Shown here: positions 1 to 7,393 of the stretch, piece by piece
Position numbering within the stretch: the stretch's first letter is position 1
Layout of the letters: each line of letters opens with the position of its first letter
NCBI GenBank assembly: GCA_947626755.1
Contig: CANQTP010000021.1
Coordinates: forward strand, 1 to 41,746
DNA: 41,746 bases
Reading direction: 5' to 3'
From: an uncultured Clostridia bacterium
GTDB lineage: Bacteria > Bacillota > Clostridia > Oscillospirales > Ruminococcaceae
Position numbers and translations under genes: made by a program
Notes under the pieces: generated by a model
Told to the model about the DNA's origin: nothing
Seen by the model: only the letters and a program-made list of their open reading frames with translations
The model's database searches: none

Positions 1-63
1 CTTCCCTGAAAAGATTTGGTACTGTCTGACGAGCCACGTTGTTCTATCCTCGTAAACTTGCAT
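1..63 (-). other. possible start of a leftward reading frame cut by the window edge
   Basis: Reading leftward from an ATG at 61-63, a frame stays open for 21 codons to the window edge and begins MQVYEDRTTWLVRQYQ. I do not recognise it. A possible leftward promoter lies upstream (TTGATG, about 17 bases, TACTAT, near 130-160), but no convincing ribosome binding site precedes the ATG. The rest of 1-200 has no coding frame I can support on either strand. It could be the end of an unrelated gene or of a mobile element lying outside the window. Very uncertain. Confidence 0.12.
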
Positions 64-207
64 GAGATGAAAATTCTATGACTTATCCGGCTATTAACAT
101 TTGGAATAGAATTGTGGCTTTACACTCCTTATAGTAGTCGAGCTACAAAAAAACATCAAAAGTCCACAGCACCTATTTCTATTATATCACATTTTGGAGA
201 AAGGAGA

Positions 208-235
208 GTATGATTTAGGGCTAACTATATCATAC
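208..235 (+). promoter_or_regulatory. inverted repeat between a strong Shine-Dalgarno and the 247 start codon
   Basis: GTATGAT (208-214) and ATCATAC (229-235) form a perfect 7-bp inverted repeat with a 14-base spacer. It sits just after an excellent ribosome binding site (AAGGAG, 201-206) and before the ATG at 247. If the hairpin folds, the ribosome binding site is brought to an effective distance of about 12 bases from that ATG. The only start codon at normal spacing from AAGGAG is ATG at 210, which opens just ATG-ATT-TAG. The element could be a structured start region, a DNA-binding operator, or coincidence. Confidence 0.4.
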
Positions 236-246
236 AAGAATAATAT

Positions 247-1182
247 ATGAAAGTTGCTGTAAAATTAAGGTATCATGATCCGGACTGGGAAACATATATA
301 AAAAAATTAAAAGAAGTGACAGATGCCTTTATTCTCTATGATTTTGCGATCAACACCGCTTTCCCGGACGTGGAGATCTTGATAACAACACATATTGAAA
401 GAGAAACGCTGCCATATTTTCCGTCATTAAAAGCTATCTTTTTATTTAAAACGGGTATGGACGGGCTTCCTCTTGATGAGCTTAAAAGGCGGAATATTAA
501 GGTGGTATGTTCTCATGCGAATGCCGATTTGGTCGCGGAACACGCAGTGGCTCTTGCGCTGGCAGTTCTGCACAGGATCCCCGAATTTGACAGGGATCTG
601 CGCAGAGGTATGTGGTCTTCAAACGGTTCCGATTACAGCTGGAAAAGTATCAGCTCATACCACATCGGGATACTGGGGTTCGGACATATCGGCAGATCCC
701 TTTATCAGAAACTTTTGTCGCTGAACAGTGATATTATGGTGTTAAATAAAAGCGGAAAATATCCTGAAAATGTAAAAAGCGCCGGATCGTTTGAAGAATT
801 GACGGAAAAATGCAATCTGCTGTTTATATGCGTTCCCGCAACAGAGGAAACAATAGGAATGTTTGACGAAAAAGTGCTGAGCAATATGAAAAAAACTTAT
901 ATTGTAAATGTTTCCAGAGCGGAGATATTCAAGGAATCGGACTTGTATGAAGCTGTTAGCAGAGATCGTATTGCCGGATATGCAAGCGATGTGTGGTTCA
1001 GACAGCCGAGCAAAACAAGAAGAAATGAAATTCTCATGCCATCGGGCTGTCCGTTTGAGCTTTTTGACAGAGTTGTTATGTCTCCGCACTGTGCAGCGCA
1101 TGAGGTCAATGCACATGAAAGGTATATCCGCAGTGCGGTAGAATCCTGCATTTCTTATCTGCAAAGCGGAGAGACGGAATGA
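247..1182 (+). CDS. D-isomer-specific 2-hydroxyacid dehydrogenase family protein
   Basis: A 311-residue cytosolic NAD(P)-dependent oxidoreductase of the D-2-hydroxyacid dehydrogenase family, which interconverts 2-keto acids and D-2-hydroxy acids. The Rossmann nucleotide-binding motif is visible as GILGFGHIGRSL near residue 140. The expected catalytic residues are present: Arg in NVSRAEI, an acidic position in SDVW, and His in SPHCAAHE near the C terminus. Length is normal for the family. The start has no ribosome binding site at ordinary spacing; the nearest good one lies about 40 bases upstream beyond an inverted repeat. The last codons overlap the next gene (ATGA), so the two are probably translated together. 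The substrate cannot be read from sequence; its HAD-phosphatase partner suggests a small dedicated metabolic step rather than general lactate or serine metabolism. Confidence 0.85.
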   Translation: MKVAVKLRYHDPDWETYIKKLKEVTDAFILYDFAINTAFPDVEILITTHIERETLPYFPSLKAIFLFKTGMDGLPLDELKRRNIKVVCSHANADLVAEHAVALALAVLHRIPEFDRDLRRGMWSSNGSDYSWKSISSYHIGILGFGHIGRSLYQKLLSLNSDIMVLNKSGKYPENVKSAGSFEELTEKCNLLFICVPATEETIGMFDEKVLSNMKKTYIVNVSRAEIFKESDLYEAVSRDRIAGYASDVWFRQPSKTRRNEILMPSGCPFELFDRVVMSPHCAAHEVNAHERYIRSAVESCISYLQSGETE

Positions 1183-1748
1183 TCGCTTTTGATATTGACG
1201 GATGCGCAAACGGCGTGAAAGAGGATATTGTCCGTTACGGAGCGGACTTCTTTTCGGGCTTTCCCGCAGCTTTCAATGAAAGCGGATATTATCTCCGTGA
1301 GATATTCAGCAATGCGCCCGAGACGGCTTATGAAGAATTTTGGCAGAAATACGGTCTGACTATTTATACAGCCCATCCGTCGGACGGTGTGCGGGAAACT
1401 ATAGACTATCTGAAAGAACACGATGTTGAAGCCTGCTATATTACTTCGCGGGACAGGCAGAGAACGTTCGGCGGCATGACATTTGAAGATCTGACAGACA
1501 GATGGCTCAGGAATTACGGGATCATGCTGCCTGTATATTATTGCAGGAACAAGGCGGATATTGTAAGATCGCTTGACGTATCCGTTATGGTAGAGGACAA
1601 GCCTGAAACGATCCTCAGATTGCAGGGGATCACGAATGTACTGATTTTCAGGCACAAATACAATGAGCATCTGAGCGGGACATTTGTAAATAACTGGCAT
1701 GAGATAAAGGAAAAGTTAGCGCAATTCTGCTGCGAAGCAGGGAATTGA
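1179..1748 (+). CDS. HAD-superfamily phosphatase, 5'-nucleotidase-like
   Basis: A 189-residue haloacid-dehalogenase-fold protein, probably a phosphohydrolase. HAD motif I is at the N terminus (AFDIDGC, with the nucleophile and acid aspartates), motif II is the ITSR segment, motif III is probably the Lys of CRNKAD, and motif IV is VEDKPE. The overall look resembles the deoxyribonucleotidase/NT5C-like group (COG5663-type proteins), but the substrate is unknown. The gene overlaps the upstream dehydrogenase by four bases. An imperfect hairpin (CAATTC near 1722 with GAATTG ending 1747) followed by a T-rich stretch spans the stop codon and may be a weak terminator. Confidence 0.75.
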   Translation: MIAFDIDGCANGVKEDIVRYGADFFSGFPAAFNESGYYLREIFSNAPETAYEEFWQKYGLTIYTAHPSDGVRETIDYLKEHDVEACYITSRDRQRTFGGMTFEDLTDRWLRNYGIMLPVYYCRNKADIVRSLDVSVMVEDKPETILRLQGITNVLIFRHKYNEHLSGTFVNNWHEIKEKLAQFCCEAGN

Positions 1749-1778
1749 GGCTCGTTTATGTATTTTTGCTTCCTGCAC

Positions 1779-1807
1779 TTGACATTTCAGAAAAAATCTG
1801 CTAAAAT
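1779..1807 (+). promoter_or_regulatory. promoter 1 upstream of the dehydratase-related gene
   Basis: TTGACA (1779-1784), 17-base spacer, TAAAAT (1802-1807). A good match to the housekeeping sigma-A pattern. It lies in the 169-base gap after the phosphatase gene, with a second promoter just downstream. Confidence 0.55.
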
Positions 1808-1832
1808 ATTATGTAGATTTATAAAATATCCA

Positions 1833-1861
1833 TTGAAAATTCATAATTAATATGCTATAAT
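1833..1861 (+). promoter_or_regulatory. promoter 2 upstream of the dehydratase-related gene
   Basis: TTGAAA (1833-1838), 17-base spacer ending in TGC, TATAAT (1856-1861). The TG one base upstream of the -10 makes it an extended -10 promoter. Transcription would start near 1868, about 50 bases before the chosen start codon. Confidence 0.65.
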
Positions 1862-1917
1862 AAGTATGAGGAGTTGTAGCCTTACCCCATATATTGAAGG
1901 AGCTTTGTCTTAACACT

Positions 1918-3174
1918 ATGGCTGAACTTGTATATAACGAGCAGGGACGCTTGCTCTTTACAGAGGAAATGCGCAGGGAATATACAATTCTCATTCCCAA
2001 TATGCTCCCTATCCATTTCACCATGCTGGAAAGAATTTTCAATAATCATGGATATAAAGTGAAACTTCTTAAAACTATGGGCAGAAAGATCATTGACGAG
2101 GGTCTTGAAAACGTCCATAACGATGCCTGCTATCCTGCTTTGCTCTGCGTGGGTCAGTTCATTGACGCGCTGAAATCAGGGGAGTATGACATTAACAAGA
2201 CCGCCCTTATGATGGTTCAGACAGGCGGCGGCTGTAGGGCTTCAAACTATATCCATCTTATCAGAAAAGCTCTGAAACGCTGCGGTATGGAGCAAATTCC
2301 TGTTATTTCCCTGAATCTGGCAGGACTTGAAAAGAACCCCGGGTTCAAGCTTACCATAGATATGATGGCGCAGCTCGTTACAGGCATTTGTTACGCCGAT
2401 CTGCTGATGCTTCTGGCAAATCAGGTGCGCCCCTTTGAAAACAATAAAGGCGATGCCGACAAACTTATCGACACTTGGATAGACCGCCTTGTAAAGCTGA
2501 AATTCAGCTATACAGCGTTTGACAAGGTCGCGGCTGAAATTGTAAAAGATTTTGCGAAGATCCCGTTTACTCCCGATCCGTCAAAACTTAAGGTGGGAAT
2601 AGTAGGGGAGATCTTCATAAAATATTCACCGTTAGGAAATAACGATTTACAGCGATTCCTCGAAAGCGAAGGCTGTGAAGTCTGCTGTCCCGGACTCATT
2701 GATTTCCTGATCTTTATGGGAGATCATCAGATAGTGGAAACGAGACTTTACCACACAAAATATGTAAAATATATCGCATCTGGTGCGATAAAAGGCTTCT
2801 TCAAGATGATGCAGAACAAGATCATCAAGGCAATCGAGGGAACGCGGTTCCGTCCGCCTGCAAAATTTGAGGAAACCAAGAAGAACGTCCTGCCGTTCCT
2901 TTCGCCTGCAAATAAAATGGGTGAAGGCTGGCTCCTTACCGCTGAAATGGTGGAGCTTGTAAGCAGCGGAACGAATAACATAGTTTGCGCTCAGCCTTTC
3001 GGGTGTCTGCCGAATCACATTGTGGGAAAAGGAATGATAAGAAAGATCCGCGCAGTTTACCCGCAGGCAAATATAGTTGCAATAGATTACGATCCGGGAG
3101 CTACCCGGGTAAATCAGGAAAACCGTATCAAGCTCATGCTTTCCGCAGCGAAGGCTCAGCTTGAGAAAACATAA
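1918..3174 (+). CDS. 2-hydroxyacyl-CoA dehydratase/activase-related iron-sulfur protein (COG3581-like)
   Basis: A 418-residue protein resembling the C-terminal part of the large acyl-CoA dehydratase activase-related proteins. Three conserved-looking cysteine contexts are visible: NDACYPALLC near residues 68-77, TGGGCRASN near 102-110 and PFGCLPNHIVG near 360-369. These are probably ligands of a [4Fe-4S] cluster. In larger homologues this region is fused to a BadF/BcrA-type ATPase, which is absent here, so it must act alone or with a partner encoded elsewhere. The actual reaction is unknown. A TTG at 1894 is in frame, but the ATG at 1918 is preferred because AAGGAG at 1897-1902 lies between them, although its spacing of 15 is long. 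The FliD-like gene follows 19 bases after the stop. Confidence 0.75.
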   Translation: MAELVYNEQGRLLFTEEMRREYTILIPNMLPIHFTMLERIFNNHGYKVKLLKTMGRKIIDEGLENVHNDACYPALLCVGQFIDALKSGEYDINKTALMMVQTGGGCRASNYIHLIRKALKRCGMEQIPVISLNLAGLEKNPGFKLTIDMMAQLVTGICYADLLMLLANQVRPFENNKGDADKLIDTWIDRLVKLKFSYTAFDKVAAEIVKDFAKIPFTPDPSKLKVGIVGEIFIKYSPLGNNDLQRFLESEGCEVCCPGLIDFLIFMGDHQIVETRLYHTKYVKYIASGAIKGFFKMMQNKIIKAIEGTRFRPPAKFEETKKNVLPFLSPANKMGEGWLLTAEMVELVSSGTNNIVCAQPFGCLPNHIVGKGMIRKIRAVYPQANIVAIDYDPGATRVNQENRIKLMLSAAKAQLEKT

Positions 3175-3193
3175 ATGAAAGGATCGTGGTGTC

Positions 3194-3892
3194 ATGTCAT
3201 TGTATGGTATCAACGCGTATACTTCAAATTATAACTCGTTGTATTCCGGTCTGTACAACAACAGGAAGTCTTTCGGTTCAAGCACGGCAGATCTTCTGGA
3301 ACTTGCCAAGGCTGTGGATAAAGTCCGCTCGCCTGCGTTCAGAAAAGCTACTGCGGACGAGATCAGGAATATGTTCTCTTCCGATGAAAACAGCAGCAGT
3401 ACGGACAACAGCTTAAAGGTTTCCGAGACGGCAAAGGATCTTAACAAGTATGCAGGTGAACTTGCTGCAAGCGGAATGGATTTCAGTGATCCCGAAAAGA
3501 ACCTTACCGCTGTAAAGAACTTTGTTGAAAGCTATAATACTGCTCTTGACAACATTCAGGAGTCGGACAGCACGTCCATTCTTGCAAAAGGCGTTCAGAT
3601 GGTAAATACTACTAACGCATATTCCAGAACTCTTGGCAGGATCGGAATTTCCGTGGGAAGCGATAACCGTCTTACCTTAAATGAGGATATGCTGAAGAAT
3701 GCTTCTGCCGGAACGCTCAAATCACTTTTCTCGGGAAGCTATTCTTACGCAAACAAGATCGCAGATAAGGCATCTTATGTAAACAGATCGGCTGCGCTTC
3801 AGGCTCAGTACACAAATCCTTATTCTTACAATAATAAGGGCGGTCTGGATTATTACAGCCAGCTTGCAACGGCTCTTCTCGGAAAGTATTAA
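3194..3892 (+). CDS. small protein resembling the FliD (flagellar cap) C-terminal region
   Basis: A 232-residue protein with no signal peptide or membrane segment. The N terminus is Tyr/Ser/Asn-rich, like other surface or filament-associated proteins. Residues from about 98 onward (VKNFVESYNTAL, then LGRIGIS and LTLNEDMLK, then LKSLFSG) follow the order of motifs seen in the C-terminal domain of the flagellar cap protein FliD/HAP2. The N-terminal FliD domains are missing and no flagellar gene is nearby. Its role is therefore unknown; it may be a structural or surface protein reusing a FliD-like helical module. A ribosome binding site (GAAAGGA, about 3177-3183) precedes the ATG. It probably shares a transcript with the upstream iron-sulfur protein, and a terminator follows directly. 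Confidence 0.6.
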   Translation: MSLYGINAYTSNYNSLYSGLYNNRKSFGSSTADLLELAKAVDKVRSPAFRKATADEIRNMFSSDENSSSTDNSLKVSETAKDLNKYAGELAASGMDFSDPEKNLTAVKNFVESYNTALDNIQESDSTSILAKGVQMVNTTNAYSRTLGRIGISVGSDNRLTLNEDMLKNASAGTLKSLFSGSYSYANKIADKASYVNRSAALQAQYTNPYSYNNKGGLDYYSQLATALLGKY

Positions 3893-3907
3893 GATGTAAA
3901 TTTTATG

Positions 3908-3934
3908 AGGGTACTGCTTCGGTGGTACCCTTTT
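3908..3934 (+). terminator. rho-independent terminator after the FliD-like gene
   Basis: AGGGTAC (3908-3914) pairs with GTACCCT (3925-3931) around a ten-base loop and is followed by TTTT. It ends the rightward transcript 15 bases after the stop codon. Confidence 0.8.
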
Positions 3935-3960
3935 GCTTGTTAAAAATACAATTTAAGTTT

Positions 3961-3993
3961 GTTTTGAAATAGTTCGGTGGACTTTTTCAAAAC
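3961..3993. other. inverted repeat in the gap between convergent genes
   Basis: GTTTTGAAA (3961-3969) and TTTCAAAAC (3985-3993) are perfectly complementary, with an inner AGT/ACT pairing. No T-run follows on either strand, so it is not a standard terminator. Function unknown. Confidence 0.35.
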
Positions 3994-4027
3994 AGGTTCT
4001 TCAATAGTCTCATTTTGTTGTAAATAA

Positions 4028-4060
4028 TATCGGGTCTGCCCGTTTTGGACAGACCCGATA
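4028..4060 (-). terminator. hairpin downstream of leuB, probable terminator
   Basis: TATCGGGTCTG (4028-4038) pairs perfectly with CAGACCCGATA (4050-4060). It lies 30 bases beyond the leuB stop on the leftward transcript. The stem is strong, but the T-tract after it is interrupted, so termination efficiency is uncertain. Confidence 0.55.
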
Positions 4061-4090
4061 CTATTAAAGGGGAAAGGAATGGAAAATAGG

Positions 4091-5170
4091 TTATATCTTG
4101 TTTGCAATAAGGTCTCCCATCTCGGTGCAGGAAACGCATTTGAGCCCTTCTGCATCGGACATGATGTCCGCTGTGCGGTAACCCTCGTTGAGAACTTCCG
4201 TAACGGCGTTTTCGATAGCGTCCGATTCTGCGGATATATCGAAGGAATATTTCAGCATCATTGCTGCGGAAAGGATAGTTGCAATAGGATTTGCCTTGTT
4301 CTGACCTGCAATGTCGGGAGCAGAACCGTGGATAGGTTCGTAAAGTCCGAGGGAAGTTTCACCCAGCGATGCGGAGGGGATCATTCCCAGAGAACCTGTT
4401 ATCATGGAAGCTTCATCGGAAAGAATGTCTCCGAAAAGATTTTCCGTTACCAGAACATCAAACTGTCCCGGATCTCTCACAAGCTGCATTGCGCAGTTGT
4501 CCACAAGAATGTCGTTAAATTCCACATCGGGATATTCCGCAGCGACTTTGTGGGAAATTTCCCTCCAGAGACGTGAAGAATCCAGTACATTTGCCTTGTC
4601 AACGGAATGTACCTTTCCGCGGCGCTTGCGAGCCATGTCGAAAGCAACGCGGCAGATCCTTTCAACTTCGTAATCGGCGTAAGTCATAAGGTCGCTTGCG
4701 TGTTTAACGCCCTTGTCATCGGTGTAAGTTTTCTTTTCGCCGAAATATGCGCCGCCGATAAGTTCGCGGACGATAACAAGATCAAGTCCGCTGTCGGTGA
4801 TCTCCTTTTTCAGAGGACAGGCGGAAGCAAGGGGAGCGAGAAGTTTTGCGGGACGGATATTTGCGAAAAGTTTCAGTGCTCCTCTTATTCCTAAAAGTCC
4901 CGCTTCGGGGCGGAGATTTCCGGGAAGTGTGTCCCATTTCTGACCGCCTACCGCACCAAGCAGAACGCTGTCCGAAGCAAGACAGATGTCGATGGTCTCC
5001 TGCGGCAGGGGAACGCCCGTTGCGTCAATTGCGCAGCCGCCCATGAGAACGTCTGTATATTTGAAGATGTGACCGAACTTTGCGCAGACTTTATCCAGAA
5101 CTTTTATGGCTTCGGTGACGATCTCGGGACCGATACCGTCGCCTTTGATAACGGCAATATTCTTGTTCAT
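4091..5170 (-). CDS. leuB: 3-isopropylmalate dehydrogenase
   Basis: A 359-residue cytosolic NAD-dependent enzyme that oxidises and decarboxylates 3-isopropylmalate to 2-oxoisocaproate, the last skeleton-building step of leucine synthesis. The N terminus carries IAVIKGDGIGPEIV, typical of the isocitrate/isopropylmalate dehydrogenase family. The substrate- and metal-binding segments RELIGGAYFGE, VDNCAMQLV and NLFGDILSDEAS follow, and GLYEPIHGSAPDIAGQ completes the nucleotide-binding region. Length is normal. It is the last gene of leuC-leuD-leuB, 12 bases after leuD, and ends before a strong hairpin. Confidence 0.97.
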   Translation of the reverse strand: MNKNIAVIKGDGIGPEIVTEAIKVLDKVCAKFGHIFKYTDVLMGGCAIDATGVPLPQETIDICLASDSVLLGAVGGQKWDTLPGNLRPEAGLLGIRGALKLFANIRPAKLLAPLASACPLKKEITDSGLDLVIVRELIGGAYFGEKKTYTDDKGVKHASDLMTYADYEVERICRVAFDMARKRRGKVHSVDKANVLDSSRLWREISHKVAAEYPDVEFNDILVDNCAMQLVRDPGQFDVLVTENLFGDILSDEASMITGSLGMIPSASLGETSLGLYEPIHGSAPDIAGQNKANPIATILSAAMMLKYSFDISAESDAIENAVTEVLNEGYRTADIMSDAEGLKCVSCTEMGDLIANKI

Positions 5171-5182
5171 AGAATTCTCTCC

Positions 5183-5665
5183 TTACTTTTTCAAAGATTT
5201 AAGCAGACCGCCCGCGTTGATGATCTCTTTCATAAAATCGGGGAAAGGCTGCGCCTGATATGTCTGTCCCTTGGTCTTGTCGGTGATGATTCCCGTGTCG
5301 AAATCCACTTCAACCTCGTCGCCGTTTTCGATATTCTTTGCGGCTTCGTCGCATTCCAGAATGGGAAGTCCCGTGTTAATGGCGTTTCTGTAGAAAATTC
5401 TTGCAAATGTGGACGCGATAACGCAGGAGATCCCGCTTGCCTTTATGGAAATAGGCGCGTGTTCACGGGAAGAGCCGCAGCCGAAATTGCGGACGGCAAC
5501 CATAATGTCGCCTTCTTTTACATTATTTACAAAATCCTTGTCAATGTCCTCCATGCAGTGCTGAGCAAGCTCTTTCGGATCTGCGGAGTTAAGGTATCTT
5601 GCTGGAATGATAACATCGGTATCAACGTTATCGCCGTATTTATGAACTTTACCTGATACTTTCAT
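5183..5665 (-). CDS. leuD: 3-isopropylmalate dehydratase small subunit
   Basis: A 160-residue small subunit of isopropylmalate isomerase, which pairs with LeuC to convert 2-isopropylmalate to 3-isopropylmalate. It shows the swivelling-domain hallmarks: [12 protein letters not shown] near the N terminus and the substrate-binding loop [10 protein letters not shown]. The length fits the short LeuD class found in anaerobic Firmicutes and archaea rather than the roughly 200-residue proteobacterial form. It lies 12 bases from both neighbours, consistent with one transcript and fixed subunit stoichiometry. Confidence 0.96.
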   Translation of the reverse strand: MKVSGKVHKYGDNVDTDVIIPARYLNSADPKELAQHCMEDIDKDFVNNVKEGDIMVAVRNFGCGSSREHAPISIKASGISCVIASTFARIFYRNAINTGLPILECDEAAKNIENGDEVEVDFDTGIITDKTKGQTYQAQPFPDFMKEIINAGGLLKSLKK

Positions 5666-5677
5666 AGTGCTGCCTCC

Positions 5678-6940
5678 TTACAAAACTTCCTTGGGACTGC
5701 TGATCTTTCCGGTAATTGCCGAAGCTGCTGCAACGGCAGGGGAAGCGAGATAAACTTCCGATTCGGGGTGTCCCATACGTCCCACAAAGTTGCGGTTGGT
5801 GGTCGCAACGGCTCTTTCGCCCTTTGCGAGAATTCCCATATGTCCGCCGAGACAAGGACCGCAGGTAGGCGTTGAAACTGCGCAGCCCGAGTTTATGAAA
5901 ATTTCCAGCAAGCCTTTTTTCATAGCTTCAAGGTAAATTTTCTGTGTTGCGGGAATGATTATGCAGCGGACGCCGTCATGGACTTTTTTGCCCTTCATGA
6001 TCTTAGCAGCCATTTCAAGGTCTTCCATTCTGCCGTTGGTGCAGGAACCGATAACTACCTGATCTATCTTTACATCGCCTGCTTCGTCAACTGTCTTTGT
6101 ATTTTCGGGAAGATGGGGGAACGCCACGGTAGGCTTGATCTCCGAAAGGTCGATGTCGTAAACGGCGTCATAGGGTGCATCGGGATCTGCTTCGTAAATT
6201 TTATATTCGCGGTTCACCTTGTCCGCCTGATAAGCCTTTGTAATTTCGTCAACGGCGAAAATTCCGTTCTTCGCGCCTGCTTCGATAGCCATATTCGCCA
6301 TGGAAAGTCTGTCGTCCATGGAAAGATTTTTCAGACCCTCGCCCGAAAATTCCATAGACTTGTAAAGTGCGCCGTCAACGCCGATCATTCCGATAATGTG
6401 CAGGATAACGTCCTTGCCCATAACATATTCGTTGAGTTTGCCCTTGAGGTTGAATTTGATCGCGGAGGGAACTTTGAACCAAGCTTCGCCTGTAGCCATT
6501 CCCGCAGCCATATCGGTTGAACCAACGCCTGTGGAAAATGCTCCCAATGCGCCGTATGTGCAGGTGTGACTATCCGCGCCGATAACACATTCGCCTGAAG
6601 CCACAAGACCTTTTTCGGGGAGAAGAGCGTGTTCAATGCCCATGTCGCCAACATCAAAGTAGTTCTTTATTTTAAGTTTAGAAGCAAAATCGCGGCACTG
6701 TTTTGTATGAGCGGCGGACTTAATGTCCTTGTTGGGTGTGAAATGATCCATAACCATGGAAATTTTTTCGGTATCAAAAACGCCTGAGAAGCCTGCTTTT
6801 TCAAATTCGTTTATAGCAACAGGCGTTGTAACGTCATTTCCCAGAACCATATCCAGTTTACATCTTATAAGCTGTCCTGCTCCGACTTTATCGAGTCCCG
6901 CATGAGCGGCAAGAATTTTCTGGGTCATAGTCATAGCCAT
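5678..6940 (-). CDS. leuC: 3-isopropylmalate dehydratase large subunit
   Basis: A 420-residue aconitase-family subunit carrying the catalytic [4Fe-4S] cluster. The cluster cysteines are visible in GSCTNG (Cys300) and in [11 protein letters not shown] (Cys360 and Cys363). The segment [15 protein letters not shown] is typical of the family. Length fits the short LeuC/HacA class that works with a separate small subunit. It is the first gene of the leu transcript, behind a good promoter at 6974-7002. The N terminus offers three close ATGs (MAMTMT); the first is used here, with AAAGGA upstream. leuA is not in the window. I saw no T-box or leader peptide, so regulation is probably by a DNA-binding protein or elsewhere. 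Confidence 0.97.
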   Translation of the reverse strand: MAMTMTQKILAAHAGLDKVGAGQLIRCKLDMVLGNDVTTPVAINEFEKAGFSGVFDTEKISMVMDHFTPNKDIKSAAHTKQCRDFASKLKIKNYFDVGDMGIEHALLPEKGLVASGECVIGADSHTCTYGALGAFSTGVGSTDMAAGMATGEAWFKVPSAIKFNLKGKLNEYVMGKDVILHIIGMIGVDGALYKSMEFSGEGLKNLSMDDRLSMANMAIEAGAKNGIFAVDEITKAYQADKVNREYKIYEADPDAPYDAVYDIDLSEIKPTVAFPHLPENTKTVDEAGDVKIDQVVIGSCTNGRMEDLEMAAKIMKGKKVHDGVRCIIIPATQKIYLEAMKKGLLEIFINSGCAVSTPTCGPCLGGHMGILAKGERAVATTNRNFVGRMGHPESEVYLASPAVAAASAITGKISSPKEVL

Positions 6941-6973
6941 AATAAACTCAATCCTTTCAATATCTTTTTACTT

Positions 6974-7002
6974 ATTATAGCACAGCGGGCGATATGATTC
7001 AA
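6974..7002 (-). promoter_or_regulatory. leu operon promoter
   Basis: On the leftward strand TTGAAT (6997-7002), 17-base spacer ending in TGC, TATAAT (6974-6979): an extended -10 sigma-A promoter. Transcription would begin near 6967, giving a leader of about 27 bases before leuC, too short for a T-box or attenuator. An inverted repeat TTTGGG/CCCAAA at 7061-7066 and 7084-7089 lies upstream and could be an operator, but this is weak. Confidence 0.7.
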
Positions 7003-7144
7003 ATACATATTATGAATAAACAATATGACAATAAGTTATATTTATCTGAGGATAATTTCTTTTGGGAAATAGCATATTGCATACCCAAAGAGTCAGATAT
7101 ACAAAAGATTTTCCCGAATTTCAGCATAAAATTAAAAAAAGTGC

Positions 7145-7173
7145 TTGACAAGCCGTAAAAAAGGTGGTATAAT
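7145..7173 (+). promoter_or_regulatory. promoter of tRNA-Thr
   Basis: Perfect TTGACA (7145-7150), 17-base spacer, perfect TATAAT (7168-7173) with TG in the extended -10 position. The start point would fall near 7180. A 7-bp hairpin (AAGTCTT 7178-7184, AAGACTT 7190-7196) ends exactly at the base before the mature tRNA 5' end, probably part of the precursor leader. Confidence 0.85.
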
Positions 7174-7196
7174 AATAAAGTCTTATGAAAAGACTT

Positions 7197-7272
7197 GCTA
7201 TCTTAGCTCAGTTGGTAGAGCACATCCTTGGTAAGGATGAGGTCGTCGGTTCAAATCCGATAGATAGCTCCA
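7197..7272 (+). tRNA. tRNA-Thr (anticodon GGT)
   Basis: A 76-base cloverleaf. The acceptor stem pairs GCTATCT (7197-7203) with AGATAGC, the D-arm is GCTC/GAGC, the anticodon stem CATCC/GGATG holds the loop TTGGTAA with anticodon GGT, and the T-loop is GTTCAAATC. The CCA end is encoded (7270-7272). It reads ACC and ACU threonine codons. It has its own strong promoter and terminator and stands alone. Confidence 0.97.
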
Positions 7273-7306
7273 AGCCCCGCAGTATCGCCTGCGGGGCTTT
7301 CTTTTT
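7273..7306 (+). terminator. terminator of tRNA-Thr
   Basis: AGCCCCGCAG (7273-7282) pairs perfectly with CTGCGGGGCT (7289-7298) around a six-base loop and is followed by TTCTTTTT. It begins at the base after the encoded CCA. Confidence 0.93.
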
Positions 7307-7340
7307 CCTTACTTGTAATAGGACATTCTGCCGTGCGCAT

Positions 7341-7378
7341 AAATTTTATCATGGGAAATATTTCCTGCGATAAAATTT
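7341..7378. promoter_or_regulatory. 38-bp nested palindrome abutting the sigK ribosome binding site
   Basis: Outer arms AAATTTTATC (7341-7350) and GATAAAATTT (7369-7378) are perfectly complementary. Between them lies the perfect 12-bp palindrome GGAAATATTTCC (7354-7365), flanked by three-base ATG and TGC spacers. The element ends one base before the GGAG (7380-7383) that serves sigK. It could be a dimer- or tetramer-binding operator, or an RNA hairpin limiting sigK translation. No sigma-A promoter was recognised between the tRNA terminator and sigK, so the sigK promoter may be of a sporulation-sigma type and overlap this element (inference). Confidence 0.6.
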
Positions 7379-7393
7379 CGGAGATGGTTTGTA

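Noticed and set aside
1-200. Insertion-sequence end at the left edge
   Set aside because: No terminal inverted repeat, target duplication or recognisable transposase was found; only an unclear 21-codon frame remains.
6941-7144. T-box or attenuator leader for leu, and likewise for his at 35345-35403
   Set aside because: The leaders are about 27 and 50 bases long and lack a T-box sequence, leader peptide or competing hairpins.
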